The notes: generated from the sequence alone by a model not told the origin. Shown: positions 1 to 9,233, counted from the stretch's first letter. The stretch is 64,000 nucleotides of DNA from Romboutsia faecis (GCF_014323405.1 NZ_JACRWE010000001.1:434001-498000); one strand, 5' to 3'. Made by a program: numbers and translations.

Positions 1-114
1 GCTCATGGTGCTAGTACAGTAATTGAAGCTGTTGTTTCAGCTAAGAAAATATCTCAATCTATAGATAATTATATTCAAGATACTATAAATGAAGAAATAG
101 AGTTTACATCTTAA
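1..114 (+). CDS. C-terminal fragment of a GltD-like FAD/NAD(P) oxidoreductase (partial)
   Basis: Only the last 37 codons are present; the gene enters from the left edge and stops with TAA at 112-114. The peptide begins AHGASTVIEAVVSAKK, which resembles the final helix of glutamate synthase small-subunit-like flavoproteins (GltD family), where a G-A-x-T-V-I stretch closes the NAD(P)/FAD domain. The family moves electrons from NAD(P)H through FAD and Fe-S centres. With so little sequence, other members of the flavoprotein family are possible. A strong bidirectional hairpin follows, so this is the end of its transcription unit. Confidence 0.5.
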   Translation, partial: AHGASTVIEAVVSAKKISQSIDNYIQDTINEEIEFTS

Positions 115-147
115 GTCAAGATAGGATTATATTTAAATAAACTTCTT

Positions 148-188
148 ATAAATAAAAGGTGCATAGATATTATGCACCTTTTATTTAT
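148..188. terminator. Bidirectional intrinsic terminator
   Basis: A perfect 18-bp inverted repeat (148-165 and 171-188) with a 5-base loop. The outer stem is A-rich on one side and T-rich on the other, so it can end the left-edge gene on + and the convergent membrane-protein gene on -. Confidence 0.9.
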
Positions 189-197
189 AAGTAGAAC

Positions 198-782
198 TTA
201 TTCTTTAATATATTCATCACTTAACTTTTTTATAAAATATGGTATAGAAATAAATGCTCCAATTAGTGCATCTATCATATCTATCATTGTATCTTCTAAT
301 CCACCTATTTGAGTATGAGTTCCTAATATGTTATCTAATGAGAACTCCATTATCTCCCAAATGCTAGCTACTCCCATAGTAAACATAAATAGAAATATTA
401 TTACAAATACCTTATTAACCATTTTTATATTTTCTTCATTATTAAAATATCTTATAATCAAATATGCTATATTACAAGATAAAACACCAGAATATAAATG
501 TAAAAAGTCATCATAATGATTTATGCTATAAAATTTAAAACAACTTCCAAACAATGATGATACCATAATAAAAATTACTAAGTTAATATAAATACTATTA
601 TCCAATAATTTATTAACTTTTTTATTTACTATTCCTAATAAAAATGTGCTAACTATACAAAAAGTTAAAATTCCTAGTTCAAATATTTTTCTTTCTTTTA
701 AAAACCAAATTATCGATGCCATATATATAATATAAATAAATCTTATAATCCAATTCTTTTTTTCTATTTTTCCCATAATCAC
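198..782 (-). CDS. DUF2238/YjdF-like integral membrane protein
   Basis: A 194-residue membrane protein with about five or six hydrophobic segments. The second half carries the conserved pattern of the DUF2238 (YjdF-like) family: YDDFLH in a loop, WEIMEF in a helix, then an acidic GLEDTMIDMIDALIG stretch. No biochemical function is established for the family. The upstream-most start is GTG at 782 with GGGAG about 8 bases before it; an ATG two codons later lies too far from that site. The gene stands alone, ends in the shared hairpin at 148-188, and runs in the same direction as the Rieske oxidoreductase 44 bp upstream, so co-transcription is possible. Confidence 0.75.
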   Translation of the reverse strand: MIMGKIEKKNWIIRFIYIIYMASIIWFLKERKIFELGILTFCIVSTFLLGIVNKKVNKLLDNSIYINLVIFIMVSSLFGSCFKFYSINHYDDFLHLYSGVLSCNIAYLIIRYFNNEENIKMVNKVFVIIFLFMFTMGVASIWEIMEFSLDNILGTHTQIGGLEDTMIDMIDALIGAFISIPYFIKKLSDEYIKE

Positions 783-826
783 TCTTTCTACTCCCTACAC
801 AGATATATTTAGTTTAGTACATAATC

Positions 827-2353
827 TTACAATAACTTAGGATCTACTTCATTTTTCCCATAACCATATTTTTTAAGTGGCTTAAGTGCAGGACCATTTA
901 ATATATTCCCATCATAGTCAAATCTCGAACCGTGACATGGGCAATCCCAAGTATTTTCTGCACTATTAAATCTCAATTCACAACCTAAATGTGTACAAGT
1001 TATATCTACAATATGTAGATTTCCATCATAATTTCTAAAAGCCCCATATCTTTTTCCATCAATATTTACAATACGTCCTTCTCCTTTTCTTGTTGGCATA
1101 TCATCATAACCAAAATTTAGCTTACCCTTTACATAGTCTAACGCAACACCTAAGTTAAAACTCATAAACCTCGTAGATAAATAACTTCCTCCTCTAGTAG
1201 GATTGAATAATTCCTCATACTCACTAGAGTTATTTAGAATTAAATCTCTTATAAGAAGTCCTGCTACAGTTCCATTAGTATTTCCCCATTTACAAAATCC
1301 TGTAGCTACATAAATATTCTTCTCTTTTGAATTTATATGACCTATATAAGGTATATCATCAAAGCTCATATAATCCTGAGTCATCCACTTTGTTATAGTT
1401 TTTCTTGAATTAAAATTACTTTCTGCAAATTCTTCTATTTCTTTATATATATCGGATTCAATATTGCCTTTTCCTACTTGATGATCAGATCCACCTATAA
1501 TTAATACTTTTTTATCATTTTCATTATATACTTTAAATGTTCTCACTGGTTCCTCTATGCTTAAATACATACCATTAGGCAAATCTGTATTTAAATCCGT
1601 CGCCAATAAATATGAACAATTAGCTTCTTCTTTCCCAAAGTATAGTTTAAGACCTCCATCATACCAAGGAGTATGAGATGCTATCACTAAATTTTTAGTA
1701 TTTATTGTATTATTATTTCTTGTTTTTATTATATAATCTGCTTCTTTTTGCAAATCATCTACAGGACTATTCTCATATATTTTAACTCCTAGTTTTTCAC
1801 ATAATTCTGCTAAAGCATTGATATATTTTTTAGGATTAAACTGCCCTTGATTTTCAAAAGATATAGCTCCTTTTACATCAAGCGGAATTCCTTCTAATCC
1901 ATCATAATACTTGCATGGTATTCCAATTCTTAAACATACCTCGTACTCTGACTTTAAATCCTCTATATAATTTTCATCTGTTGTATATATATACGCTGGT
2001 ACTTTTTCAAAATCGCAATCTATTCTATATTCATAGATTGTATTTTCAATGAATTTCAAAGCTTTATTATTTGCTTCATAATATAATTTTGCTTTTTCTA
2101 ATCCATACTTTTTTTCTATTTTTGCATAAGAATTATGCATTGTAGTGACTTTACCTGTATTTCTTCCTGTTGCACCATATCCAATTCTATCTGCATCGAG
2201 TAAGGTTACACTTAACTTTTCTTTTGCTAATAAAAATGCAGTAGTTATACCTACAATACCTCCTCCTACTATTAAGTAATCTGTATTAATGTCTTCATCT
2301 AATACTTTATATTTCTTTGATTTTGAGCTCAAAAGCCAATACGATTCATTCAT
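827..2353 (-). CDS. FAD-dependent oxidoreductase with C-terminal Rieske [2Fe-2S] domain (YhfW-like)
   Basis: A 508-residue two-domain protein. Residues about 25-390 form a D-amino-acid-oxidase-type flavoprotein with the dinucleotide-binding GGGIVG motif at 30-35 and a GRNTGKVT segment. Residues about 410-500 are a Rieske domain with C453-x-H455 and C471-x2-H474, the complete ligand set for a [2Fe-2S] cluster. The domain order matches Bacillus subtilis YhfW and clostridial relatives. The substrate is unknown; electrons probably pass between FAD and the Rieske cluster. There is no signal peptide, so it is expected in the cytoplasm. The start has a good AAGGAG site. The gene is divergent from the tocopherol-cyclase-like gene at 2469. 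Confidence 0.9.
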   Translation of the reverse strand: MNESYWLLSSKSKKYKVLDEDINTDYLIVGGGIVGITTAFLLAKEKLSVTLLDADRIGYGATGRNTGKVTTMHNSYAKIEKKYGLEKAKLYYEANNKALKFIENTIYEYRIDCDFEKVPAYIYTTDENYIEDLKSEYEVCLRIGIPCKYYDGLEGIPLDVKGAISFENQGQFNPKKYINALAELCEKLGVKIYENSPVDDLQKEADYIIKTRNNNTINTKNLVIASHTPWYDGGLKLYFGKEEANCSYLLATDLNTDLPNGMYLSIEEPVRTFKVYNENDKKVLIIGGSDHQVGKGNIESDIYKEIEEFAESNFNSRKTITKWMTQDYMSFDDIPYIGHINSKEKNIYVATGFCKWGNTNGTVAGLLIRDLILNNSSEYEELFNPTRGGSYLSTRFMSFNLGVALDYVKGKLNFGYDDMPTRKGEGRIVNIDGKRYGAFRNYDGNLHIVDITCTHLGCELRFNSAENTWDCPCHGSRFDYDGNILNGPALKPLKKYGYGKNEVDPKLL

Positions 2354-2419
2354 AACTATACTCCTTATATTACTTATTTATTATTCAAACTTATTAGATA
2401 TACTCTTGTAGTATATTTT

Positions 2420-2460
2420 CTCCAAAATAAGCAATTATTATAGATAATAATATTTTGGAG
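2420..2460 (+). promoter_or_regulatory. Hairpin in the leader covering the ribosome-binding site of the 2469 gene
   Basis: CTCCAAAAT at 2420-2428 pairs with ATTTTGGAG at 2452-2460, and ATTATTAT at 2434-2441 pairs with ATAATAAT at 2444-2451, with a small 5' bulge. The 3' arm holds the GGAG of the Shine-Dalgarno for the ATG at 2469. A weak -10-like TATACT at 2399-2404 would put the hairpin in the transcript. The same dyad could instead be an operator between the divergent genes. Confidence 0.5.
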
Positions 2461-2468
2461 GATAGTTT

Positions 2469-3452
2469 ATGAAGCCAATAATAAATCCAGATTTGTATCA
2501 TGGTATTAAAAAAGATAATAAATTCTTTGAAGGATGGTATTTTAAAATAGTTGATAAAGATAATAAATATAAATTTGCCTTTATACCAGGTGTTGCCCTT
2601 GATAAAAAATCTAAATCTAGTCATTGTTTTATACAAATTGTAGATGGATATAATTTCGAATATAGTTATTTATCTTTTAATGTTAGTAAGTTTAAATTTA
2701 ATAATACGAATTTTAATATAAATATAAATTCCAATATTTTTTCACTAAATCATCTTGAATTGAATCTTGAATATACAAATAAATCTAATAATACTTCAAG
2801 ATCTATTAAAGGTATTATAAGATTTACTGGTACTCAAAAATGGCCAGATAGTCTGATAAATCCTGGAAGCATGGGTTTCTATAATTATATTTCTTTTATG
2901 GAATGCTATAGCCAAGTTTGTTTAATCAATGGATCAATAGATGGTAATCTTCTTATAGATGGTAAAAATATAGATTTTACTGGAGGAAGTATCTATGTCG
3001 AAAAAAACTGGGGTAAAAGTTTCCCAAAGTCATGGATATGGATACAAAACAACAATTTTAAAGAGAAGTCTACCAGTATAACTTGCTCATTAGGTAAAGT
3101 TCCATTTTTAATTACTAATTTTACTGGATTCTTGATTGGAGTTACTGTTAGAAACAAATTTTATAAATTTACAACTATGAATCTAAGTAAAATAGAAATA
3201 AAAAAACATAATAATGATATATGCTTAACAGCATATAATAAAAAATACATTCTAATATTAAAAACATACTCAAAAAAAGATAATTTTGTTTTATGCATGG
3301 GCCCTAAAGATGGTAATATGATACCATTAGTAAATGAAACTATTAATGGAAGGGTTCATATGATTTTAAAAGATAAAAAAAATAACAATATAATCTATGA
3401 TGGTATTGGTGAAAGTACGGGAATTGAATATGGTGGAGAAAATTTACTATAA
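2469..3452 (+). CDS. Tocopherol-cyclase-like family protein
   Basis: A 327-residue soluble protein. The N-terminus (GIKKDNKFFEGWYFK, residues about 12-26) and the later GGSIYVEKNWGKSFP segment (about residues 175-190) match the tocopherol cyclase-like family (PF14249) found across Firmicutes. In plants the family closes the chromanol ring of vitamin E. Clostridia do not make tocopherol, so the bacterial role is unknown; a lipid-like or quinone-like ligand is a reasonable guess from the fold. No signal peptide or membrane segment is visible. The GGAGG at 2457-2461 lies inside a leader hairpin. The gene is monocistronic and ends at the hairpin at 3460. Confidence 0.8.
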   Translation: MKPIINPDLYHGIKKDNKFFEGWYFKIVDKDNKYKFAFIPGVALDKKSKSSHCFIQIVDGYNFEYSYLSFNVSKFKFNNTNFNININSNIFSLNHLELNLEYTNKSNNTSRSIKGIIRFTGTQKWPDSLINPGSMGFYNYISFMECYSQVCLINGSIDGNLLIDGKNIDFTGGSIYVEKNWGKSFPKSWIWIQNNNFKEKSTSITCSLGKVPFLITNFTGFLIGVTVRNKFYKFTTMNLSKIEIKKHNNDICLTAYNKKYILILKTYSKKDNFVLCMGPKDGNMIPLVNETINGRVHMILKDKKNNNIIYDGIGESTGIEYGGENLL

Positions 3453-3459
3453 ATAAAAA

Positions 3460-3501
3460 TAAAGGAGTATATTTTGAACACATCAAATTTATACTCCTTT
3501 A
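3460..3501. terminator. Bidirectional intrinsic terminator
   Basis: A 12-bp perfect stem (3460-3471 with 3490-3501) between convergent genes. The T-rich flank is better on the minus strand, so it mainly serves the topB gene. Confidence 0.8.
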
Positions 3502-3522
3502 CTTATATATTTAAAATATATT

Positions 3523-5643
3523 TTATTTCTTTAATTTTAAAAGAGCTTCTGCAAATGGATTATTAAAACTCTCTTCATTTTTATTTTGATTTTTTAAATA
3601 TCTATTTATATCTTTTTTAGAAGCTTTATTTTTTTCTTCTTTTTTTCTTTTGTTGAATGCTGATAATTTTTCTCTATATCCACATTTACAGGTGAATATT
3701 CTTCCATCTCCTTCACCTTTAAGTTCTAGCTTTTTATGACAATTTGGACATCTTGAATTAGTTATTTGTGATACAGTCTTTCTAGTGTTACACTCTCTAT
3801 CTTCACAAACTAACATCTTTCCTTTTTTACCATTTACTTCAAGCATATACTTTCCACATTCTGGACATTTATTTTTAGTTATATTATCATGTTTAAATTT
3901 ATTTTCGCTATTTTTTATTTCTCTAACTATATCTTTAGAATATTCTTTTATCTCTTTTATAAATGTATCTTTATTTAATTTTCCTTTTGATATATCTATT
4001 AACTTATCCTCCCATGCTGCAGTAAGTTCTGGTGTTTTTAAATCTCTTGGCGCTAAATCTAATAATTGTTTACCTTTTGATGTAATATGTATATCTTTAC
4101 TCTTTTTTTCTATTAAGAATGTATTAAATAGCTTTTCTATTATATCTGCTCTAGTTGCAACAGTTCCTAAGTTATTTTTCTCCATTGCAGTAAGAAGAGT
4201 TCCTTCATTTAAGTATAAAGGAGGATTAGTTTTTCCATTTGTCTTTTTTACTTTAATTACACTTAACACATCATCTTTCTTTAAAGTAGGTAAACTTTCA
4301 TATTCCTCTTCATCATCTAAATCCTTGTAATTTTCTTTCCACCCCAAGTTTATTATTTTATTCCCTTTAAGATAAAAATATTCACCCTCTATTTCTCCTC
4401 TTGCAGTTGTTTGAACATATTCATAAGGAGGACATAATACACTTAAGAATCTCTTCACAACTAAGTCATATATTCTTCTCTCTTTTTCACTTAAATCCCC
4501 TAAAAATACTCTTTCTTCAGTTGGTATTATTGCATGATGATCACTTACCTTTGAATCATCTACAAATGACTTGTTTGCAGTTATTTTAGTTTTTAATAGT
4601 TTAGTACAAGTTCTAGTATAGACACTTACATTTACTGCTTTAATTCTATCCTTTAAAGTATCTACTATATCACTAGTTAAGTATCTTGAGTCTGTTCTAG
4701 GGTAAGTAAGAACCTTGTGATGCTCATATAGTTTTTGCATTATAGATAATGTTTCTTTAGCTGAATATCCAAATATCTTATTTGCATCCCTTTGTAATTC
4801 TGTTAAATCATACAATTGCGGTGAATACTTTTTCTTTATATTCTCACTAACCTCCACAATTTTAAGTTCTTTGTCTTTTATTTTATTTAATACTAAATCA
4901 ATTTTTTCTTCATTAAAAGTTGATTCACTTTTATTTTTGTTATCTTGCCACCTGAACTTTAAATTACTATTTCCTTTTGTTAACACAATATCTATTCCAT
5001 AATAATCCTTATGCTTAAAATTTTGTATCTCTTGTTCTCTTTTTAATATCATTCCCAAGGTTGGAGTTTGTACCCTACCACAAGAAAGCTGTGCATTATA
5101 TTTTGTGGTTAAAGCTCTAGTTGCATTTATTCCAACTAACCAATCAGCTTCTGACCTAGCTATTGCTGAGTAATATAAGTTATCATATTCTTTTGAGTCC
5201 TTTAACTTATTAAATCCTTCTTTAATAGCCTTATCTGTAACTGATGAAATCCAAAGTCTTTTTAAGGGCTTATTTGTTTTTATCTTATCGATTATCCACC
5301 TAGCAACAAGCTCCCCTTCTCTTCCTGCATCAGTTGCTATTACAATTTCATACACATCATCTCTATTTATTTGAGATTTTACTGTATTAAATTGCTTACT
5401 AGTCTTTTTTATAACAACAGTTTTCAGACACTTTGGAATTATAGGTAGATCTTCCATTTGCCAACTTTTATATCTTTCATTATAGCTTTCAGGATCTGCT
5501 AAAGTTACTAAATGGCCTAATGCCCATGTCACTATATAGTTCGAACCTTCTATGTATCCATTTTTATCATTTTTACAACCTAAAACCCTAGCTATATCTC
5601 TTCCTACAGAAGGCTTTTCTGCTAAAACTAATATTTTTTTCAT
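3523..5643 (-). CDS. topB: DNA topoisomerase III (type IA)
   Basis: A 706-residue type IA topoisomerase. The N-terminal Toprim domain shows ILVLAEKPSVGRD (catalytic Glu9) and TDAGREGEL with Asp105 and acidic residues after it. The active-site tyrosine is Tyr314 in LTYPRTDSRYL. The C-terminus has two cysteine-rich zinc ribbons starting CPECGKYM and CPNCHKKL, then a Lys/Asn-rich tail. The enzyme passes single strands of DNA to unlink replication and recombination intermediates. The start is set by AGGAAGG 8 bases before ATG. A second, divergent TopB copy lies at 61157, so the chromosome carries two. The gene is monocistronic. Confidence 0.96.
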   Translation of the reverse strand: MKKILVLAEKPSVGRDIARVLGCKNDKNGYIEGSNYIVTWALGHLVTLADPESYNERYKSWQMEDLPIIPKCLKTVVIKKTSKQFNTVKSQINRDDVYEIVIATDAGREGELVARWIIDKIKTNKPLKRLWISSVTDKAIKEGFNKLKDSKEYDNLYYSAIARSEADWLVGINATRALTTKYNAQLSCGRVQTPTLGMILKREQEIQNFKHKDYYGIDIVLTKGNSNLKFRWQDNKNKSESTFNEEKIDLVLNKIKDKELKIVEVSENIKKKYSPQLYDLTELQRDANKIFGYSAKETLSIMQKLYEHHKVLTYPRTDSRYLTSDIVDTLKDRIKAVNVSVYTRTCTKLLKTKITANKSFVDDSKVSDHHAIIPTEERVFLGDLSEKERRIYDLVVKRFLSVLCPPYEYVQTTARGEIEGEYFYLKGNKIINLGWKENYKDLDDEEEYESLPTLKKDDVLSVIKVKKTNGKTNPPLYLNEGTLLTAMEKNNLGTVATRADIIEKLFNTFLIEKKSKDIHITSKGKQLLDLAPRDLKTPELTAAWEDKLIDISKGKLNKDTFIKEIKEYSKDIVREIKNSENKFKHDNITKNKCPECGKYMLEVNGKKGKMLVCEDRECNTRKTVSQITNSRCPNCHKKLELKGEGDGRIFTCKCGYREKLSAFNKRKKEEKNKASKKDINRYLKNQNKNEESFNNPFAEALLKLKK

Positions 5644-5911
5644 AAATATTCCTTCCTATTATTTATTGCTTTTAATTTATCTCACTTACTATCTATAATA
5701 TTACCATAAGATTTGAAAGCAACTAATTTTTTTTTGACATACTAGTCATTTTTATCTTATTTATAGACTAATTTCTATTAATATCTATAAATATCTACTC
5801 AAAAAAATTATAGTTATAGAAAATGCCTATGGTTATAAACTCTAATATAAAAAAATACAATTTCTGTTATTATTATTATTAACCTACACTTACTCCTAAA
5901 GGGGTGATTTT

Positions 5912-6490
5912 TTGAAAATTAAGTCTATTATGCTTGTAATTTGTATAGCAGTAAATATCATTTTAGGAACATTAGTACAAACTTTAAATATTCCGCTATT
6001 ATTTTTAGATACTGTTGGTACTATATTTGGTTCAATAACGTTAGGACCATTCTTTGGCGCTCTTATTGGTGGATGTTCCAATATTATTTTAGGAATTATA
6101 TCAAATCCTACTAGTATATCTTATGCATTCGCTAATATTGCATTGGGCTTTATAGTAGGGTTTGTTTCTAAGAAAAGAAGATTTGATTATAAACAAGCAT
6201 GTGTTGTAGGGCTTATACTTGCTGTTATTTGCCCATTGATTAGCACACCTATTTCTTTATACTTATATGGGTATGAGAGTGTTTATAATAGTGGTTCTGA
6301 TTTATTATTAAAAGTTATTTCTCAGTCAGGTAAAATAATTTTTAGTGGTGCGTTTATACCAAGACTTGTAAGTAATATATTTGACAAAGTTCTATCATGC
6401 TTATTTGTGGCTTTGATATTAACTAAGCTATCTCAAAAATATTCATATATTTTTAATAAAAATATTAGCAAGTCAGATATAACATCATAA
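5912..6490 (+). CDS. ECF transporter S component, substrate unknown
   Basis: A 192-residue hydrophobic protein with about five or six membrane segments. FLDTVGTIFGSITLGP near residue 30 and GGCSNIILG near residue 53 are typical of S components of energy-coupling-factor vitamin transporters. These bind a micronutrient and dock on a shared EcfA-EcfA'-EcfT module, which is not encoded nearby. No vitamin riboswitch is visible upstream, so the substrate cannot be named. Translation starts at TTG (5912) behind AAAGGGGTGA at 5898-5907; no ATG is available near that site. A TTGACA at 5734-5739 with a poor -10 could be its promoter. Confidence 0.75.
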   Translation: MKIKSIMLVICIAVNIILGTLVQTLNIPLLFLDTVGTIFGSITLGPFFGALIGGCSNIILGIISNPTSISYAFANIALGFIVGFVSKKRRFDYKQACVVGLILAVICPLISTPISLYLYGYESVYNSGSDLLLKVISQSGKIIFSGAFIPRLVSNIFDKVLSCLFVALILTKLSQKYSYIFNKNISKSDITS

Positions 6491-6549
6491 CTTATAAAAA
6501 TAACTAAATAAAACAAACACATATCAAATTTAGAAATTTAATTAAAATA

Positions 6550-6587
6550 AGCGTGTTAAGTACTATATAATCCTAACACGCTATTAT
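6550..6587. terminator. Bidirectional intrinsic terminator
   Basis: A 9-bp stem AGCGTGTTA (6550-6558) with TAACACGCT (6574-6582), A-rich before and T-rich after, between the convergent ECF and proA genes. Confidence 0.85.
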
Positions 6588-6592
6588 TTTAA

Positions 6593-7837
6593 TTATCTTA
6601 TTTGACCATTTCCATAAATAATATATTTAATAGTAGTAAGCTCCTTTAATCCCATAGGCCCTCTAGCATGAAGTTTTTGAGTACTTATACCTATCTCAGC
6701 TCCAAATCCAAATTCTGAACCATCTGTAAATCTAGTTGAAGCATTTACATAAACTGCTGCTGCATCTACTCTTTGTAAGAATTTTTGAGAATTCTTATAA
6801 CTTTCTGTAACTATACACTCAGAATGTCCCGTACCATATTTATTTATATGATTTATTGCATCATCTACATTTTTAACTAATTTTATAGCAATTATATAAT
6901 CTAAATATTCTAATCCCCACTCATCATCATCAACTTTTTCTATATCGTTAATAATATCTTCTACTTTTTCATCACCTTTTACTAATACATTATTTTCTCT
7001 TAATGCATTTACGACTATAGGTAGAAAATCTTTTGCTATATTTTCATTTACTATTAATTTTTCTACAGCATTACATACTCCTGGCCTAGATACTTTTGCA
7101 TTTATTAAAATATTTTTAGCCATTTCAAAATCAGCAGTTTCATCTACATATATATGACAATTTCCAGTTCCAGTTTCTATAACTGGTACTGTAGCATTCT
7201 TAACCACTGACTGTATAAGTCCAGCTCCACCTCTTGGTATTAACACATCAATAAATTCATTTAATCTCATCATCTCTGTTGCAACTTCTCTAGATGTATT
7301 TTCTACTAATTGAACTGTATTTATTGGAAGCCCAGCTTTTTCTATACCATTTTTTAAAGCCTTAACTATGGCTTTATTTGAATTTATAGCATCACTTCCA
7401 CCCCTTAATATCGATGCATTTCCTGTTTTTAAACAAAGGCCAGCTGCATCACATGTTACATTTGGTCTAGATTCATAAATTATACCTATAACACCGATAG
7501 GAACTCTTTTTTGACCTATCTGAATTCCATTAGGTCTTTGCCACATGGATATAACTTCTCCTACTGGATCTTGTAACTTAACAATTTCCCTAAGTCCATT
7601 TGCCATATCTTCTATTCTTTCATCATTCAGTGCTAATCTGTCTAGTAACGCTTCTGATATACCTTTTTCCTTTGCATTTTCTAAATCTACTTTGTTTGCA
7701 TCTAAAATTTCATCTTTTAATCTAATAAGTTCTTCTGCCATTAATAATAATGCATTGTCTTTTTCTTTTGTAGATAAGATTCCTAAGTCATAAGATGCTT
7801 CTTTTGCATTTTTCCCTATTAATAATAATTCGCTCAT
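6593..7837 (-). CDS. proA: Glutamate-5-semialdehyde dehydrogenase (gamma-glutamyl phosphate reductase)
   Basis: A 414-residue NADPH-dependent aldehyde-dehydrogenase-fold enzyme. It reduces gamma-glutamyl phosphate to glutamate-5-semialdehyde, the second step of proline synthesis. Family motifs are clear: GVIGIIYESRPNVTCDAAGLC near residue 115, VIETGTGNCHIYVD near 217, SRPGVCNAVEKL near 250 with the catalytic cysteine, and the C-terminal HARGPMGL. Length is normal. It follows proB with a 21-bp gap, forming a proBA operon, and has its own GGAGGAG site. The semialdehyde cyclises spontaneously; the proC reductase is not in this window. Confidence 0.97.
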   Translation of the reverse strand: MSELLLIGKNAKEASYDLGILSTKEKDNALLLMAEELIRLKDEILDANKVDLENAKEKGISEALLDRLALNDERIEDMANGLREIVKLQDPVGEVISMWQRPNGIQIGQKRVPIGVIGIIYESRPNVTCDAAGLCLKTGNASILRGGSDAINSNKAIVKALKNGIEKAGLPINTVQLVENTSREVATEMMRLNEFIDVLIPRGGAGLIQSVVKNATVPVIETGTGNCHIYVDETADFEMAKNILINAKVSRPGVCNAVEKLIVNENIAKDFLPIVVNALRENNVLVKGDEKVEDIINDIEKVDDDEWGLEYLDYIIAIKLVKNVDDAINHINKYGTGHSECIVTESYKNSQKFLQRVDAAAVYVNASTRFTDGSEFGFGAEIGISTQKLHARGPMGLKELTTIKYIIYGNGQIR

Positions 7838-7858
7838 ATACTCTCCTCCATTAAATAA

Positions 7859-8668
7859 TTATCTTCTTCCTACAAATAATGTTCCTACTTCTTTTCCCTC
7901 TAATACATCTAATATTACCTCTGGATTACTACCATTGGCTAATACCATATCTATTCCTTGTTTTGTAGCTCTTTTAGCAGCTATTATCTTAGTAGCCATT
8001 CCACCGGTACCTAAATTAGTCCCTGCACCACCAGCACATGCTTCAAGTTCTTCTGTTATTTCTTCGATCTCATCTAGTAATTTTGCATTTTTATTACCTC
8101 TTGGATCACTATCATAAAATCCATCTATATCAGATAATATTATTAATAAATCTGCATTTATTAATAATGAAACAATTGCTGATAAATTATCATTATCCCC
8201 AAAATTAACTATATTTTCTATCTCGTCTATAGATATAGTATCATTCTCATTAACTATAGGTATTATTTTTTTATCCAATAAAATCTCAAAAGTATTACAA
8301 ACATTATTTTTAATTCTTTCATCTTCAATGACATCTCTTGTAAGTAGCACTTGACCTACAGTGTGGCTATACTCTCCAAAAAACTTACTATATATATGCA
8401 TTAATTCACATTGTCCAACTGCAGATAATGCTTGCTTTTCTCTTATATCTTTAGGCTTTTCTTTTAAATTTAATTTACTTACTCCCACTCCAATAGCACC
8501 AGAACTTACAAGCGTAACTTCTTTTCCTGAATTAACTACATCTGATAATATTCTTGTTAACTTTTCAATTCTACTTAAGTTAATATTTCCATTGTCATAA
8601 GTAAGACTTGATGTTCCAACTTTTACAACTATCCTTTTTGCATGTTTTAATCTACTTCGAAAGCCCAT
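7859..8668 (-). CDS. proB: Glutamate 5-kinase, short form without PUA domain
   Basis: A 269-residue amino-acid kinase that phosphorylates glutamate to gamma-glutamyl phosphate, the committed step of proline synthesis. The N-terminus shows RIVVKVGTSSLT and the glycine loop VSSGAIGVG; NENDTIS and DIDGFYDSDPR are the substrate and nucleotide regions, and GTGGMATKI is present. The protein ends just after the kinase domain, about 100 residues shorter than enzymes of the E. coli type, so the RNA-fold PUA domain is absent. In this family short forms are common in Clostridia. It is the first gene of the proBA operon, with AAGGAG ahead of ATG. Confidence 0.97.
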   Translation of the reverse strand: MGFRSRLKHAKRIVVKVGTSSLTYDNGNINLSRIEKLTRILSDVVNSGKEVTLVSSGAIGVGVSKLNLKEKPKDIREKQALSAVGQCELMHIYSKFFGEYSHTVGQVLLTRDVIEDERIKNNVCNTFEILLDKKIIPIVNENDTISIDEIENIVNFGDNDNLSAIVSLLINADLLIILSDIDGFYDSDPRGNKNAKLLDEIEEITEELEACAGGAGTNLGTGGMATKIIAAKRATKQGIDMVLANGSNPEVILDVLEGKEVGTLFVGRR

Positions 8669-8847
8669 TACTTTATCTCCTTAAAATATATTTATATTAC
8701 TTATTAAAATATGTTACTATACCTGTTTTACCTAATCAATATAAAATATATTATATTAAGAATTTTTTTATTTTTCATATATTTAGTAAGTATTCTTATT
8801 ATTCCAATACTATTTATTCTCTTTTTTGTATTTTTTAACAATTCATA

Positions 8848-8876
8848 TTGACATAATTATAAATATTATATACGAT
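8848..8876 (+). promoter_or_regulatory. SigA-type promoter of the glycine riboswitch leader
   Basis: TTGACA at 8848-8853 and TACGAT at 8871-8876 with a 17-base spacer. It lies about 35 bases before the first riboswitch helix, as expected for a transcript that starts near 8883. Confidence 0.7.
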
Positions 8877-8913
8877 TACTAATAAGTGCTATCACAAATC
8901 AATATCCGTTGAC

Positions 8914-9072
8914 GCTTTATAGAAGAGTTATCATTAGATACACCGAAGGAGTAATACTCTCAGGTACTTTAGTAAAAGTAGGACTGTAAAGCTTAGGAAA
9001 CTCTGGAGAGACCCATTATGGGCGCCGAAGGGGCAAGGCTTACGCTCAATCTCTCAGGCAAAAGGACAGGGA
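8914..9072 (+). ncRNA. Tandem glycine riboswitch
   Basis: Two glycine aptamers in a row. The first is closed by GCTTTA (8914-8919) with TAAAGC (8987-8992) and contains the ACCGAAGGAGTAA and CTCTCAGGTA signatures. The second (about 8999-9072) has CTGGAGAGACC, GCGCCGAAGGGGCAA, and AATCTCTCAGGC followed by AAAAGGACAG, all hallmark glycine-riboswitch segments. A short linker (8993-9000) joins them. The RNA senses free glycine. It sits ahead of an alanine/glycine symporter, so it probably adjusts glycine uptake. Whether glycine turns expression up or down depends on the downstream terminator at 9205. Confidence 0.95.
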
Positions 9073-9204
9073 TTATACTATATTTAAGTTAGTATTTATA
9101 AATTATATCGTTATAAATTTTATTATCCTATATTTTATAGGCAATATTTATAATTTTAATTTATATCAATAGTATCTTAAATCATAGTTGCCATGCATAT
9201 CCAG

Positions 9205-9233
9205 AGCTAAATCGAATAGATTTGGCTTTTTTT
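9205..9233 (+). terminator. Leader terminator, likely riboswitch expression platform
   Basis: AGCTAAATC (9205-9213) pairs with GATTTGGCT (9219-9227), followed by a T-run to 9233. It lies between the glycine aptamers and the symporter start, so it is a regulated attenuator or a stop for leader transcripts. The roughly 130 bases between aptamer and terminator are AT-rich with weak hairpins that could carry the switch. Confidence 0.75.

Noticed and set aside
5734..5763. Promoter TTGACA plus TATTTA for the ECF gene
   Set aside because: The -10 is poor and the spacer is 18; kept only as a remark.
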